Below, piece by piece: positions 5,655 through 12,579 of a stretch of 13,470 nucleotides of DNA. The notes beneath the pieces are model-generated. The model was not told the DNA's origin. It saw nothing but the letters and a program-made list of their open reading frames with translations, and did not search any database. This DNA is from JBFFXF01 sp041569895 (lineage in GTDB: Bacteria; Planctomycetota; UBA8108; JACQVS01): contig JBFFXF010000201.1 in assembly GCA_041569895.1 (NCBI GenBank), positions 1-13,470 of the forward strand. The letters run 5' to 3'. A program made the position numbers and the translations under genes. The first letter of the stretch is position 1. Each line of letters starts with the position of its first letter.

Positions 5655-6824
5655 ATGAGCGCCGACAACGCCGTCTATCTCGATGCGTACCTCGAGCGCA
5701 AGGGCCCGCTCCCCTACTCGAAGGTCGGACGCATCGCCATCGCGATCCTGCGCCAGCTCGAGGAGCGCGCACGGGCGGGCGGACCGGGCGCGGTCGTCGT
5801 GATCCACCCGCGGAGGATCCGCATCGTCAACGGAGCGGTCGAGTTCGTCGATTCGCCCGAGCTGGCGGGCGACGCGTTCCTGGATGATTCCCTCGCGCCG
5901 TACATCTCGCCGGAAGAGCTCAAGGGGGAGCGCGCGGATGTCCGGGCGACCCTCTATTCGCTCGGCTGCACGCTCTTCGAGCTGCTCACCGGGCAGAAGC
6001 CGTTCCCGTGGGAGGATCCGGACGAGGTCCGCACGGCGCACGTCGAGGCGCCGGTTCCGGATCCGCGCGGACTGAACTCGGGCATCCCGTCGTCGATCTC
6101 GACCGTCGTCCGCCGGCTGCTCGCCAAGGAGCCCGCGGAGCGTCCATCGGGGCCCGTCGAGGCGATCGCCGAGATTCAGGCCTGCCTCGGCATGACCGCG
6201 GACTCCGGCCGACCCGCCGAGCGAGCGCGACCCCGGGCACCTGCGGGTCGAGCGAGGCCGCGGCCCGGCATCAGTCCCCGTGGCCGGGAGCCCGGGGAGC
6301 GCCGCGCTCCGGCGCGCCGCGCCCCTCGCGCATCGACCCGTCGCGGGGCGGCGGCGCGCCTGGGCGCGGGCGTCGCTGATTTCGAGGAAGAGCCGGCGCA
6401 CCGCGGGCACATCCACAAGAAGCCGGCGCCGCTCTTCACGTACTGCGGCATCGGGCTCGGGATCTTCTTCTCGCTGTTGCTGCTCGTTCACGGCATGGGC
6501 AACAAGCGCCGCCAGGAGCAGGGGAGGCAGGAGCGTCGGACGGCTCGCGTCGAGATCAAGAAGCAAAGGGCGCTCGAGGAACAGGCGAGGGACAACCCGC
6601 GGGTCATCTTCGAGCAGGAGGAGCGCGAGGCGGCGCGCCAGCTGCAGATGAAGCTGAGCATGCAGGGCTCGCCGACGCTCAAGAAGGATGCCCTCGAGGC
6701 GATGCTCACGAGGTACTTTTACACGCCGAGCGGCCGGCGCATGGCCGAGGAGTTCCTGAAGCTCCACGCCATGACCGTCGGCGACAACCGCGGCCTGCGT
6801 ACGCGGAAGAAAGACGACGAGTGA
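5655..6824 (+). CDS. Membrane-anchored pseudokinase: kinase C-lobe only
   Basis: 389 residues; ATG with GGGAG about 6 bases upstream. Residues 9-179 align by eye with the C-lobe of Hanks-type Ser/Thr kinases. YLDAYLERKGPLP (8-20) resembles helix D just after the hinge. YISPEELKG (83-91) is the activation-segment/APE region, YSLGCTLFELLTGQKPF (101-117) is helix F to the G loop, and LLAKEPAERPSG (155-166) is the conserved C-terminal arginine motif. The whole ATP-binding N-lobe is missing. The HRD site reads VVIHPRR (48-54) and the DFG position reads VDSPE (65-69). Activity is therefore very unlikely. An Arg/Pro-rich linker (186-236) leads to one membrane helix (260-281) and a charged, coiled-coil-like segment (283-335). 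A HEAT-repeat gene follows 16 bp later. It is probably a scaffold or sensor; ligand unknown. Confidence 0.85.
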   Translation: MSADNAVYLDAYLERKGPLPYSKVGRIAIAILRQLEERARAGGPGAVVVIHPRRIRIVNGAVEFVDSPELAGDAFLDDSLAPYISPEELKGERADVRATLYSLGCTLFELLTGQKPFPWEDPDEVRTAHVEAPVPDPRGLNSGIPSSISTVVRRLLAKEPAERPSGPVEAIAEIQACLGMTADSGRPAERARPRAPAGRARPRPGISPRGREPGERRAPARRAPRASTRRGAAARLGAGVADFEEEPAHRGHIHKKPAPLFTYCGIGLGIFFSLLLLVHGMGNKRRQEQGRQERRTARVEIKKQRALEEQARDNPRVIFEQEEREAARQLQMKLSMQGSPTLKKDALEAMLTRYFYTPSGRRMAEEFLKLHAMTVGDNRGLRTRKKDDE

Positions 6825-6840
6825 CGCCGGAGGAACGGTG

Positions 6841-7818
6841 GTGACCTCACGCGACGAGTCCCGCTTTCTCCGCGAGGTCGTCGACGAGCAGATCGCCGGA
6901 CTGTTCACCGACGACGAGGCGACCATCGCCGCGACCGTCAGTCGTCTCCTGGAGCGCCTGCCCTACGACGAGGGCCTCGAGGAGACGCTCGTCGACACGT
7001 TGCAGCTCGGTCTCGACCTCGAGAACGACGACACCCGCGGGTCGGTCTGGATCGCGCTGCTTCTCGGCGAGGCGGCGGTGTCGCGCGCGGTGCCCGTGCT
7101 CCTCCAGGCGGTGTCGTCCGATGATGACGAGGAGCTCCAGTGCGCCGCCGGGATCGCGCTGCTGAGGTGCGGCACGCGGGGAGTCGAGGCGCTGCTGCGC
7201 GGCATCGAGGACGACAGCCCGTCGCCGGTCTTCCTGCGCGCCGCGTTCGGCCTCCTGGGCTGTGTCGGCTCCCTGCGCGACGAGGGTCTCCTCACGGCCG
7301 TCAAGCAGTTCCTGACCGAGACGCTCGACTCCGAGGTCATCGACCGCGAGAGCGACGTGCTCGTCGAGGGGATCGCGCTCGCGGCCGCCAGACTCGGACA
7401 TCGCGAGCTCCTGCCGCGACTCCGGGACGTGCAGCGGCGTCACTTCCTCGGCCGCAGTCCCCCACTCGACGACGCCATCGAGATGCTCGAGGAAGGTCCG
7501 CCCGACGTCGCCTTCGTCTCGGACCTGCTCCCGGGCGAGGAGGAGTACGCCTGGGCGTTCGAGTACCGCAGCGAGTCGTTCCGCGCACGGCGCGGCGGCG
7601 GTGACGCGCGTGACGGCCGGGAGGGGGAGGGCGGTCTCGAGGTGGTCGCGCGGGTGGAGGGCGCCGCGGAGCAGGAGCAACGCAATGTCGAGGAGGATCC
7701 GGAGGCGCGTGAAGAGGCCGGGGACCTCGAGACGTTCTACCGGGGACTCGGCGCCCGAGAGGACCACCGGCGGTCGAACGGTCGCGGCAAGGGCGAGGAG
7801 GAGCCGACGTCGTCGTGA
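6841..7818 (+). CDS. HEAT-repeat-like protein with disordered tail
   Basis: 325 residues from the second of two adjacent GTG codons. The first (6838) is only 3 bases from the GGAGGA site, while 6841 has 6-base spacing. The helical body (4-235) includes HEAT-like pairs: GSVWIALLLGEAAVSRAVPVL (67-87), LQCAAGIALLRCGTRGVEALL (99-119) and LRAAFGLLGCVGS (132-144), then further helices at 149-198. No catalytic motif, signal peptide or membrane helix is visible. From about residue 250 the sequence becomes Gly/Glu/Arg-rich and looks disordered. The gene starts 16 bp after the pseudokinase and shares its promoter, so the two probably act together, with HEAT repeats as the protein-binding partner (inference). 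Its stop is 9 bases from the stop of the convergent kinase gene. Confidence 0.82.
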   Translation: MTSRDESRFLREVVDEQIAGLFTDDEATIAATVSRLLERLPYDEGLEETLVDTLQLGLDLENDDTRGSVWIALLLGEAAVSRAVPVLLQAVSSDDDEELQCAAGIALLRCGTRGVEALLRGIEDDSPSPVFLRAAFGLLGCVGSLRDEGLLTAVKQFLTETLDSEVIDRESDVLVEGIALAAARLGHRELLPRLRDVQRRHFLGRSPPLDDAIEMLEEGPPDVAFVSDLLPGEEEYAWAFEYRSESFRARRGGGDARDGREGEGGLEVVARVEGAAEQEQRNVEEDPEAREEAGDLETFYRGLGAREDHRRSNGRGKGEEEPTSS

Positions 7819-7827
7819 GATCGACGA
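7810..7827. terminator. Small hairpin at convergent gene ends
   Basis: TCGTCG (7810-7815) and CGACGA (7822-7827) form a 6-bp stem over a 6-base loop containing the TGA of the HEAT gene. The opposing stop codon starts at 7830. It is symmetric and could serve both strands, but has no T-run, so termination here is only possible. Confidence 0.3.
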
Positions 7828-9588
7828 TCAGGTGAAGTCGCCGTCCTCGTCGTCGTCGTCATCGCTCGACTCGACTTCCTCCTGCGATCTCAGCGTCGCC
7901 TTGGCGATGTGCTTCAGGAGAAGGAGGTTGTCGTCGTACTCCTCGAGCTGTGACCAGCGGAAGTTCCACGCGCGCTCCGACTGATTGCCCGCGCCGAGGC
8001 TCGATACCGCCGTGTTCGGCCACTTGTCGGCGAGCTCGGTGCGCAGGTTCCACGCGTCAGCCGACTCGATGCCGCTGATCGAGTCGAGAGTCTCCTTGGC
8101 GTAGTTCTTCGTGAACTCGCGCAGCTCCCACGCGCGCGGGTCCTCCGAGCGACCGATGGTCTTGACGACGAGCTTCGGCGCGCACTCGAGATGGCGACGG
8201 CGCCACTCCCAGGACCTGTCGTCGCGCAGCCCCCGAAGACTGAGGATCGCCCACGGCAGGAATTCCTCCGCGAACTGCTCGCGAAGCTCCCACGCCCGCT
8301 CGCTCTCGATGCCGCCGAGGCTCTCGAGCAGCGCCGGCACGTAGATGCGCTTGCGAGCGCGCTTCTCGCGGATCTCCCACGCTCGCTCGCTGTCGATGCC
8401 ACGCAGGCTGAGGAGCACCTCGACCGGCGCCTCCTTCTTCAGACGCTCGCGCAGCTCCCAGGCGGGCTCGGTGTCGTTGCCCCTGAGCGCGAGCGCCACC
8501 TCTCCCGACACGACGTCCACCAGCTCGGCCCGCATGGCGATCGCCGGCTCGATCAGCGCCATGCCGCTCAGGCTGCGCGCCACCTGTCCCGGCTCGACAT
8601 CCATCAGACGTCGCCGGAAATTCATGCTCGGCTCCGACTTCATTCCGCGGAGACTGTACGCCACGAGCGCGGGCTCGCGGTCGATCAGCGCCTCGCGAAG
8701 CTCGTGAGCCTCGTGGATGTCGAAACCGCCGAGAAACAGCGCCGCGTAGCCGGGACGGTCCTCGACCATCGAGCGCAGGAGATCGAAGAACTCCTGAAAC
8801 GAGCGCTCGCGACGCGCGTCCGGATCGTCGACGGCGAGAATCCGGCGCACGCACTCCTGGACCGGCGAGACCCTGATTTCCGGCGCGGCCTCGAGGTCGG
8901 CCCATTCGGGATCCGGGAGGGCGGGGTACCCCTTGCGTTCGAGGACCGCGCGCACGCGCGCGAAGATCTTCTGCAGCGACTCCTCGATCGTCGAGTTCGC
9001 GTTGTCGATGACGAGCCACGACTCGGGTTTCTCGCGAGCGAGCTCGAGGAATCCCTCGCGCATCTGCTCGCGGAATCCGATGCCCATCAGACCCTTGCGT
9101 CCGAAGTCGCCGAGCCTCTGCTCCCGGACTTTCTGGATCTTCTTGCGCACGCGAGACGTCAGCGGGTCGACGTCGCAATAGACGACCAGATCCGGCCACA
9201 GACCGCCGGCCGCTTGCTCGACGATCGTCTCGACGACCTTCCTGTCGAGCCCGCGCGCGTGGTGCGAGTGGGTGATCGCGGAGTAGAGGTAACGATCACT
9301 GAAGATGACCTGACCGTCCTTCAGCTTCGGCCGGATGTACTCGTCGATCATCTGCGAGTCGCGGGCGACGTAGAGCAACAGCTCCGTGAAGTGCGACATG
9401 CGGAGAAAGGAGGGGTTTCGGGTCATCTCGCGAATCGCACGCGAGATCTTCGAGCGGAAGACGCCCCGGTCGCGGGCGTGATGCACGGCGATGCCGTTCT
9501 CGCGAAGATAGTCGGCGAGACGGTTCGAGAGTGTCGTCTTGCCGCTCCCGTCGATTCCCTCGAAGTCGATGAAGACCGGTTCAGGCAT
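7828..9588 (-). CDS. Thymidylate-kinase-like P-loop kinase fused to 28-aa repeats
   Basis: 586 residues, against about 205-230 for ordinary thymidylate kinase. Residues 1-218 are TMK-like. They show FIDFEGIDGSGKTT with Walker A 11-18, the SDRYLYS motif (97-103), GLWPDLVVYCDVDP (129-142) and a basic lid (145-165). The usual REPGGT after the P-loop reads ARDRGVF, and the AYQ after DRY..S is replaced by THSHH. The nucleotide substrate is therefore uncertain. Residues 241-283 form a helical linker, and 284-558 hold about ten repeats of 27-30 residues built on SLxGxxSExAWELRE. An acidic tail (574-584) follows. The ATG at 9588 is chosen because it puts the conserved strand at residue 5; a GTG at 9636 would add 16 residues, and neither has a clear Shine-Dalgarno. 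It lies behind the VTC polyphosphate polymerase gene on the same strand, which suggests a phosphate or nucleotide role. Confidence 0.88.
   Translation of the reverse strand: MPEPVFIDFEGIDGSGKTTLSNRLADYLRENGIAVHHARDRGVFRSKISRAIREMTRNPSFLRMSHFTELLLYVARDSQMIDEYIRPKLKDGQVIFSDRYLYSAITHSHHARGLDRKVVETIVEQAAGGLWPDLVVYCDVDPLTSRVRKKIQKVREQRLGDFGRKGLMGIGFREQMREGFLELAREKPESWLVIDNANSTIEESLQKIFARVRAVLERKGYPALPDPEWADLEAAPEIRVSPVQECVRRILAVDDPDARRERSFQEFFDLLRSMVEDRPGYAALFLGGFDIHEAHELREALIDREPALVAYSLRGMKSEPSMNFRRRLMDVEPGQVARSLSGMALIEPAIAMRAELVDVVSGEVALALRGNDTEPAWELRERLKKEAPVEVLLSLRGIDSERAWEIREKRARKRIYVPALLESLGGIESERAWELREQFAEEFLPWAILSLRGLRDDRSWEWRRRHLECAPKLVVKTIGRSEDPRAWELREFTKNYAKETLDSISGIESADAWNLRTELADKWPNTAVSSLGAGNQSERAWNFRWSQLEEYDDNLLLLKHIAKATLRSQEEVESSDDDDDEDGDFT
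7915..8739 (-). repeat. Ten degenerate 28-residue protein repeats
   Basis: Within the kinase fusion, units begin near residues 284, 312, 339, 367, 394, 423, 450, 477, 503 and 530. The best conserved is SLRGIDSERAWEIRE. Invariant-like features are a small residue and Leu before Gly, an acidic/Ser stretch, Ala-Trp, and Leu-Arg-Glu, followed by a second amphipathic helix of about 12 residues. The unit length suggests a two-helix solenoid. I do not recognise the family; HEAT, TPR (34) and Sel1 (36) lengths do not fit. Confidence 0.85.
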
Positions 9589-9717
9589 GGCAGCAACGCC
9601 GTCTTCGGAGAGTCTGTTCGAGTCACGCGCCGTCACGGCGCAGACGGGGACCGACCCGCGACGACGCGGTCGGATTCAGCGAGACGCTGATGGTAGCAGA
9701 TCGGGGATGCGGACGCA
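9589..9717 (-). other. VTC-kinase spacer with two palindromes
   Basis: No gene. Two inverted repeats are visible: TCAGCG/CGCTGA around a 3-base loop at 9676-9690, and a 15-base odd palindrome at 9627-9641 (GCGCCGT/ACGGCGC). Neither is followed by a T-run in the minus direction, so read-through from the VTC gene is likely. In GC-rich DNA palindromes of this size are not rare, so a regulatory role is unproven. Confidence 0.5.
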
Positions 9718-10641
9718 CTACGAATCGAGGTCGACTTCCCCCGACGTGCGAGTCTCGACACCGCGCCTCGGAGAGGCGCTCCGGCCCGAGAGCCGGCTCC
9801 GCGGCGGATGGGACGGCTCGACCCCGTTGCCGCCCTTGCCGACGGCCGTCCTCGAGGAAACGCCGTTCTCCTCCAGATGCGCCCTGAGGAAGTCGATGCT
9901 GGTCGTGAACTTGGAGATGCGCTGCGGGTAGTGAGTGCCGAGGGCGTTGTCGAGCCACCCCGGATACCCATCACGGCACTTGATCTCCATGATGATCTTC
10001 GGGATGTCCTTGATCGGCGAACCGAGGTTCGCCGGCGTCAGCGACGGCACCGCGTTGTACAGTCCCGTGGGAGCGCGGAAGACCTGCAGCTGGTCATCGA
10101 ACGTGACGCGCAGCTCGTGCTCGTTCTCCTGGAAGACAATGCGCCGGTAGTTGATGATCCCCTGGGGCTCGACCTCGTGCACCGCCAGAAAACCGGCGAT
10201 GTAGCTGTACACGTCATAGGTGGAGTCCTGGAACTCGATGCCGGGATCCGCGCTGACGATGCGGTCCCAGACGTCCTCGCGGCGCAGGAGCGAGTTGACG
10301 AGCTTCTTGTGGATCTTCAACCGGCGTTTCTGCACCTGCCCGGCGATCCGCTCCTTGATCTCCACGTAACAGAAGGGATAGGTCTCGGGCTCCGACAGCA
10401 TCTCCGGGCAGTAGTAGTACTCCTTGATGCGCAGCTTGACGCTGTCGTCGTAGAACTTGCGGGCGCGGGCGAAGAAGTCGAACGCGGCGGTGTCGAAGTA
10501 CACCGTCGAGATGAAGGTGAAGGGCCGGCCGTGCCGGAACTCGAAGAGCGGCAGGTGCCGGACGACCACCGAACGCAGCTGATCGCGCTCGGCATCGTTC
10601 AGCTCGTACTTCGTCTCTCGTCTGCGAAAGACCTCTGTCAT
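9718..10641 (-). CDS. VTC-domain polyphosphate polymerase
   Basis: 307 residues, ATG with GGAG 5 bases upstream. VTC domains form a tunnel that polymerises the gamma-phosphate of ATP into polyphosphate (known for yeast Vtc4). The expected basic and acidic tunnel residues can be picked out: RRETKY (7-12, Lys11), STVYFDT (45-51), VKLRIKEY (68-75, Lys69, Arg71, Lys73), CYVEIKER (91-98, Glu94, Lys96), VQKRRLKI (103-110), NYRRIVF (164-170), ELRVTFDDQL (176-185, Arg178), IIMEIKCRDGYPGW (216-229, Glu219) and QRISKFTTSID (240-250, Lys244). The domain ends near 256. The last 50 residues are Gly/Ser/Arg-rich and look disordered. No membrane helices or SPX domain are present, so it is a stand-alone cytoplasmic form. 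Downstream is the TMK-like repeat protein, upstream an OprP-type porin. Specific activity is untested. Confidence 0.92.
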   Translation of the reverse strand: MTEVFRRRETKYELNDAERDQLRSVVVRHLPLFEFRHGRPFTFISTVYFDTAAFDFFARARKFYDDSVKLRIKEYYYCPEMLSEPETYPFCYVEIKERIAGQVQKRRLKIHKKLVNSLLRREDVWDRIVSADPGIEFQDSTYDVYSYIAGFLAVHEVEPQGIINYRRIVFQENEHELRVTFDDQLQVFRAPTGLYNAVPSLTPANLGSPIKDIPKIIMEIKCRDGYPGWLDNALGTHYPQRISKFTTSIDFLRAHLEENGVSSRTAVGKGGNGVEPSHPPRSRLSGRSASPRRGVETRTSGEVDLDS

Positions 10642-10914
10642 CCCAGCTCCGTGTTGACCCCGGTACCCGACCCACCCACGCGTCTTTTTCCGTTCTTTAC
10701 GCTACCTGTACACGCGACGCAAGGGAAAAACGACACGCGCTCGATCCGCGGCTCCGCCGGCGGGCGGACGCGCGGCGCGGCGAGAGCGGGCTCCCCCGCA
10801 CCCTCCCGGAGCGGCCGTTCATTATAGCTTTCTCATGTTGGAAGTCAACAACGGCACGGACTTGCGAAGACGGCTGTGGGCGGGAACGCAGCGCCGGGTG
10901 GGCGGCGACGGGCG
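10642..10914 (-). promoter_or_regulatory. Porin-VTC intergenic region and 170-nt leader
   Basis: 273 bp without a gene. A strong minus-strand promoter lies at 10821-10848. Below it about 170 bases of leader precede the VTC ATG: first very GC-rich (10745-10812), then a more AT-rich stretch with short A and T runs (about 10683-10732). No recognised riboswitch or Pho-box-like sequence was found. Between the porin stop and the promoter (10849-10914) I see no intrinsic terminator. Confidence 0.5.
10821..10848 (-). promoter_or_regulatory. Near-consensus sigma70 promoter for VTC-kinase genes
   Basis: On the minus strand TTGACT (10848-10843) is followed after 16 bases by a perfect TATAAT (10826-10821). 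Together they match 11 of 12 consensus bases. The predicted start near 10814 leaves a leader of about 170 bases before the VTC ATG. In such GC-rich DNA this is a notable signal, and it means VTC and the kinase need not depend on porin transcription. Confidence 0.75.
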
Positions 10915-12579
10915 TCAGAACTCGAGCAGGAGCTGGATGAGGAGCTCGTCGTTGTCGACCTCCTCGTCCCCCGAGTCCGCAGTGTCCTCCATGTTGAAGG
11001 CATACTCCGCCTTCAGGAACATGTACTCGGTGATCCCGAAGACGGCGCCGACCAGGATCTCCTGACGGTCCCACGTCAGCGGCAGAGATGGGTTGTTGTC
11101 GACCCGCACGGTGCCGATCGCCCCGCCGAAGTTGGTCTCCAGGGTGTCGGTGTCGAGCTCGCCGTAGCGGAAGACGGGCTCGATCGACCGGAAGTACCGA
11201 TCGTTGACCAGCGGCGTCGGGAACGAGAACCGATACGACCCCTGGACATACCACCCGCTGCGGTCGAGCTTTCCATCGCGCGCGTCGATCCACTGGAACG
11301 TGAGGTAGAGCCCGTCGCCCGGCCACGTGTCGAGCCACTGATCCAGCAGGTGGTACGCCTCGAGGTGATAGGCGACCTGGAACCCCATCCGGCGTGACAC
11401 GTCGCGCTGGCTGGTCGTGCCGTAGCCGGAGATCGCCGTGCCGAACGAGTCGAACTCGGTGAGGTCCTGCTGCAGGAAGTCGATCGAGTCCTCTTTCAGC
11501 TCATCGTCGAAGTAGAAGGCGAGCAGCTCGATCTCGCCGAGCCAGTTGAAGTCGCGCTCGTACCCGACGCCGAAACCGAGGCTCCTCAGCGACAGCTGAT
11601 CGCGGGTCTCGCGATCGTCCTGCAGGATCTCCTGCATGCGCGCCCCGTCCTTGCCGATCGCCTTTCCGTCGAGGTTGTAGCCGTCGCCGATGGAGAAGAG
11701 CAGCTTGAACGCGCCGGGGTTGTTCGCGAAGTCGAAGGGCTCGTGCGTCGTCGAGCTGGTCTTCTCCTCGCGCGGCACCGAGGCGAACTCCGCGTCCGCG
11801 CTCTTCTTCTTCTTCTTCTCCTCCTTCACCGGCGCGCCGCGCTTGCGGCCGAAGATGTTCTCCCAGATGAAGGCGATCTCCTCGTCGCGCCAGAACGCCG
11901 TGCCGATGAGCGGATAGGTCTCCGTGAGGCGAGTCCTCGGACCGAGGTGGGTGAAGCGGTCGTCGAGCCCGACCTGCATGCGCGACCGGAACCACCAGAC
12001 GTCTTCCCAGTAGTCGTTGGACTGAAATTCGTACGCGAACACCCCTTCCTTGAGAAGCGTCTCACCGTCCTCGGGAAGGAAGTCGATCTGGGCGCGGATC
12101 TCCATCTTCCTCCCGACGTCGAGGACCGGCTCCAGTCGAATGCGGTCGAAGTCGAAGTGCGGATCCGGGTTGTCGGTCGAGCCGCGGATCGGGTCGTTCT
12201 CGTTCTCGGTGTCGACGAAATTGATCTCGAGCTTGCCGCCGAGACGCAGCTCCGCGCCGCCGATCGTCAGGACTCCCCTGGAGAAGTGCTTCTCGATCTC
12301 GTCCTCGATCTTGTCGTCGAGGTCCTTCTTCGACATGCCGGCGACGGCATCCTTCTCGAGATCGCGAACGCGCTTCTCGAGCGCGCGGATGCGCTCCTGG
12401 AGGTCACCCTCGCCGGTCGCCTCATCCTTGCCGTCGTCCTTCTTTTTTTTCTTTTTTTTCTTCTTCGCACCGTCCTGGGCCCCCTCGCGAACGGGCGCCT
12501 CCTGCGACGCGAGTGGGACGACCGGAGCCGCCGAGAGCGCCAGCGCCAGGAGCGCGAGAATTGCTGGTTGAGATGTCAT
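10915..12579 (-). CDS. Outer-membrane porin, phosphate-selective (OprO/OprP) type
   Basis: 554 residues. The signal peptide (hydrophobic 6-20, likely cleavage near Ala24) is followed by a Lys-rich stretch with nine lysines in a row (39-47), a short coiled coil (59-79, LQERIRALEKRVRDLEK) and a beta-rich domain from about 103 to the end. The C-terminus LLIQLLLEF ends in Phe, the usual outer-membrane barrel signal. FDFDRIRLEPVLDVG, MEIRAQIDFLPEDG and RTRLTETYPLIGTAFWRDEE resemble the strand order I associate with phosphate-selective porin O/P. A Lys/Glu-rich insertion (about residues 248-270) probably sits in a loop. The coiled coil may trimerise the pore or bind cell-wall material. Porin class is well supported; phosphate selectivity is inferred from resemblance and the neighbouring polyphosphate gene. 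No clear Shine-Dalgarno precedes the ATG. Confidence 0.82.
   Translation of the reverse strand: MTSQPAILALLALALSAAPVVPLASQEAPVREGAQDGAKKKKKKKKKDDGKDEATGEGDLQERIRALEKRVRDLEKDAVAGMSKKDLDDKIEDEIEKHFSRGVLTIGGAELRLGGKLEINFVDTENENDPIRGSTDNPDPHFDFDRIRLEPVLDVGRKMEIRAQIDFLPEDGETLLKEGVFAYEFQSNDYWEDVWWFRSRMQVGLDDRFTHLGPRTRLTETYPLIGTAFWRDEEIAFIWENIFGRKRGAPVKEEKKKKKSADAEFASVPREEKTSSTTHEPFDFANNPGAFKLLFSIGDGYNLDGKAIGKDGARMQEILQDDRETRDQLSLRSLGFGVGYERDFNWLGEIELLAFYFDDELKEDSIDFLQQDLTEFDSFGTAISGYGTTSQRDVSRRMGFQVAYHLEAYHLLDQWLDTWPGDGLYLTFQWIDARDGKLDRSGWYVQGSYRFSFPTPLVNDRYFRSIEPVFRYGELDTDTLETNFGGAIGTVRVDNNPSLPLTWDRQEILVGAVFGITEYMFLKAEYAFNMEDTADSGDEEVDNDELLIQLLLEF
12439..12465 (-). repeat. Poly-lysine codon run with two A8 tracts
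   Basis: Codons 39-47 of the porin are all lysine. In the coding sense they contain two runs of eight A separated by one G, inside otherwise GC-rich DNA. Such tracts are prone to polymerase and ribosome slippage, so frame and copy number here could vary between cells or assemblies. A second Lys-rich stretch lies near 11804-11826. Confidence 0.8.

Noticed and set aside
5451..6926. 491-codon minus-strand frame opposite the pseudokinase
   Set aside because: Antisense shadow; the plus strand carries recognisable kinase motifs, a membrane helix and a ribosome-binding site.
7828..9588. Polyphosphate kinase 2 assignment for the P-loop protein
   Set aside because: Walker A context (EGIDGSGKTT), DRY motif and GLWPDLVVYCDVDP follow thymidylate kinase, not the PPK2 signatures I know; only a functional link to polyphosphate is suggested.
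8191..9690. 499-codon plus-strand frame opposite the kinase fusion
   Set aside because: The apparent repeats mirror the 28-residue repeats on the minus strand; no start signal and no domain.
9808..10827. 339-codon plus-strand frame opposite the VTC gene
   Set aside because: Shadow frame; VTC tunnel residues are clearly encoded on the minus strand.
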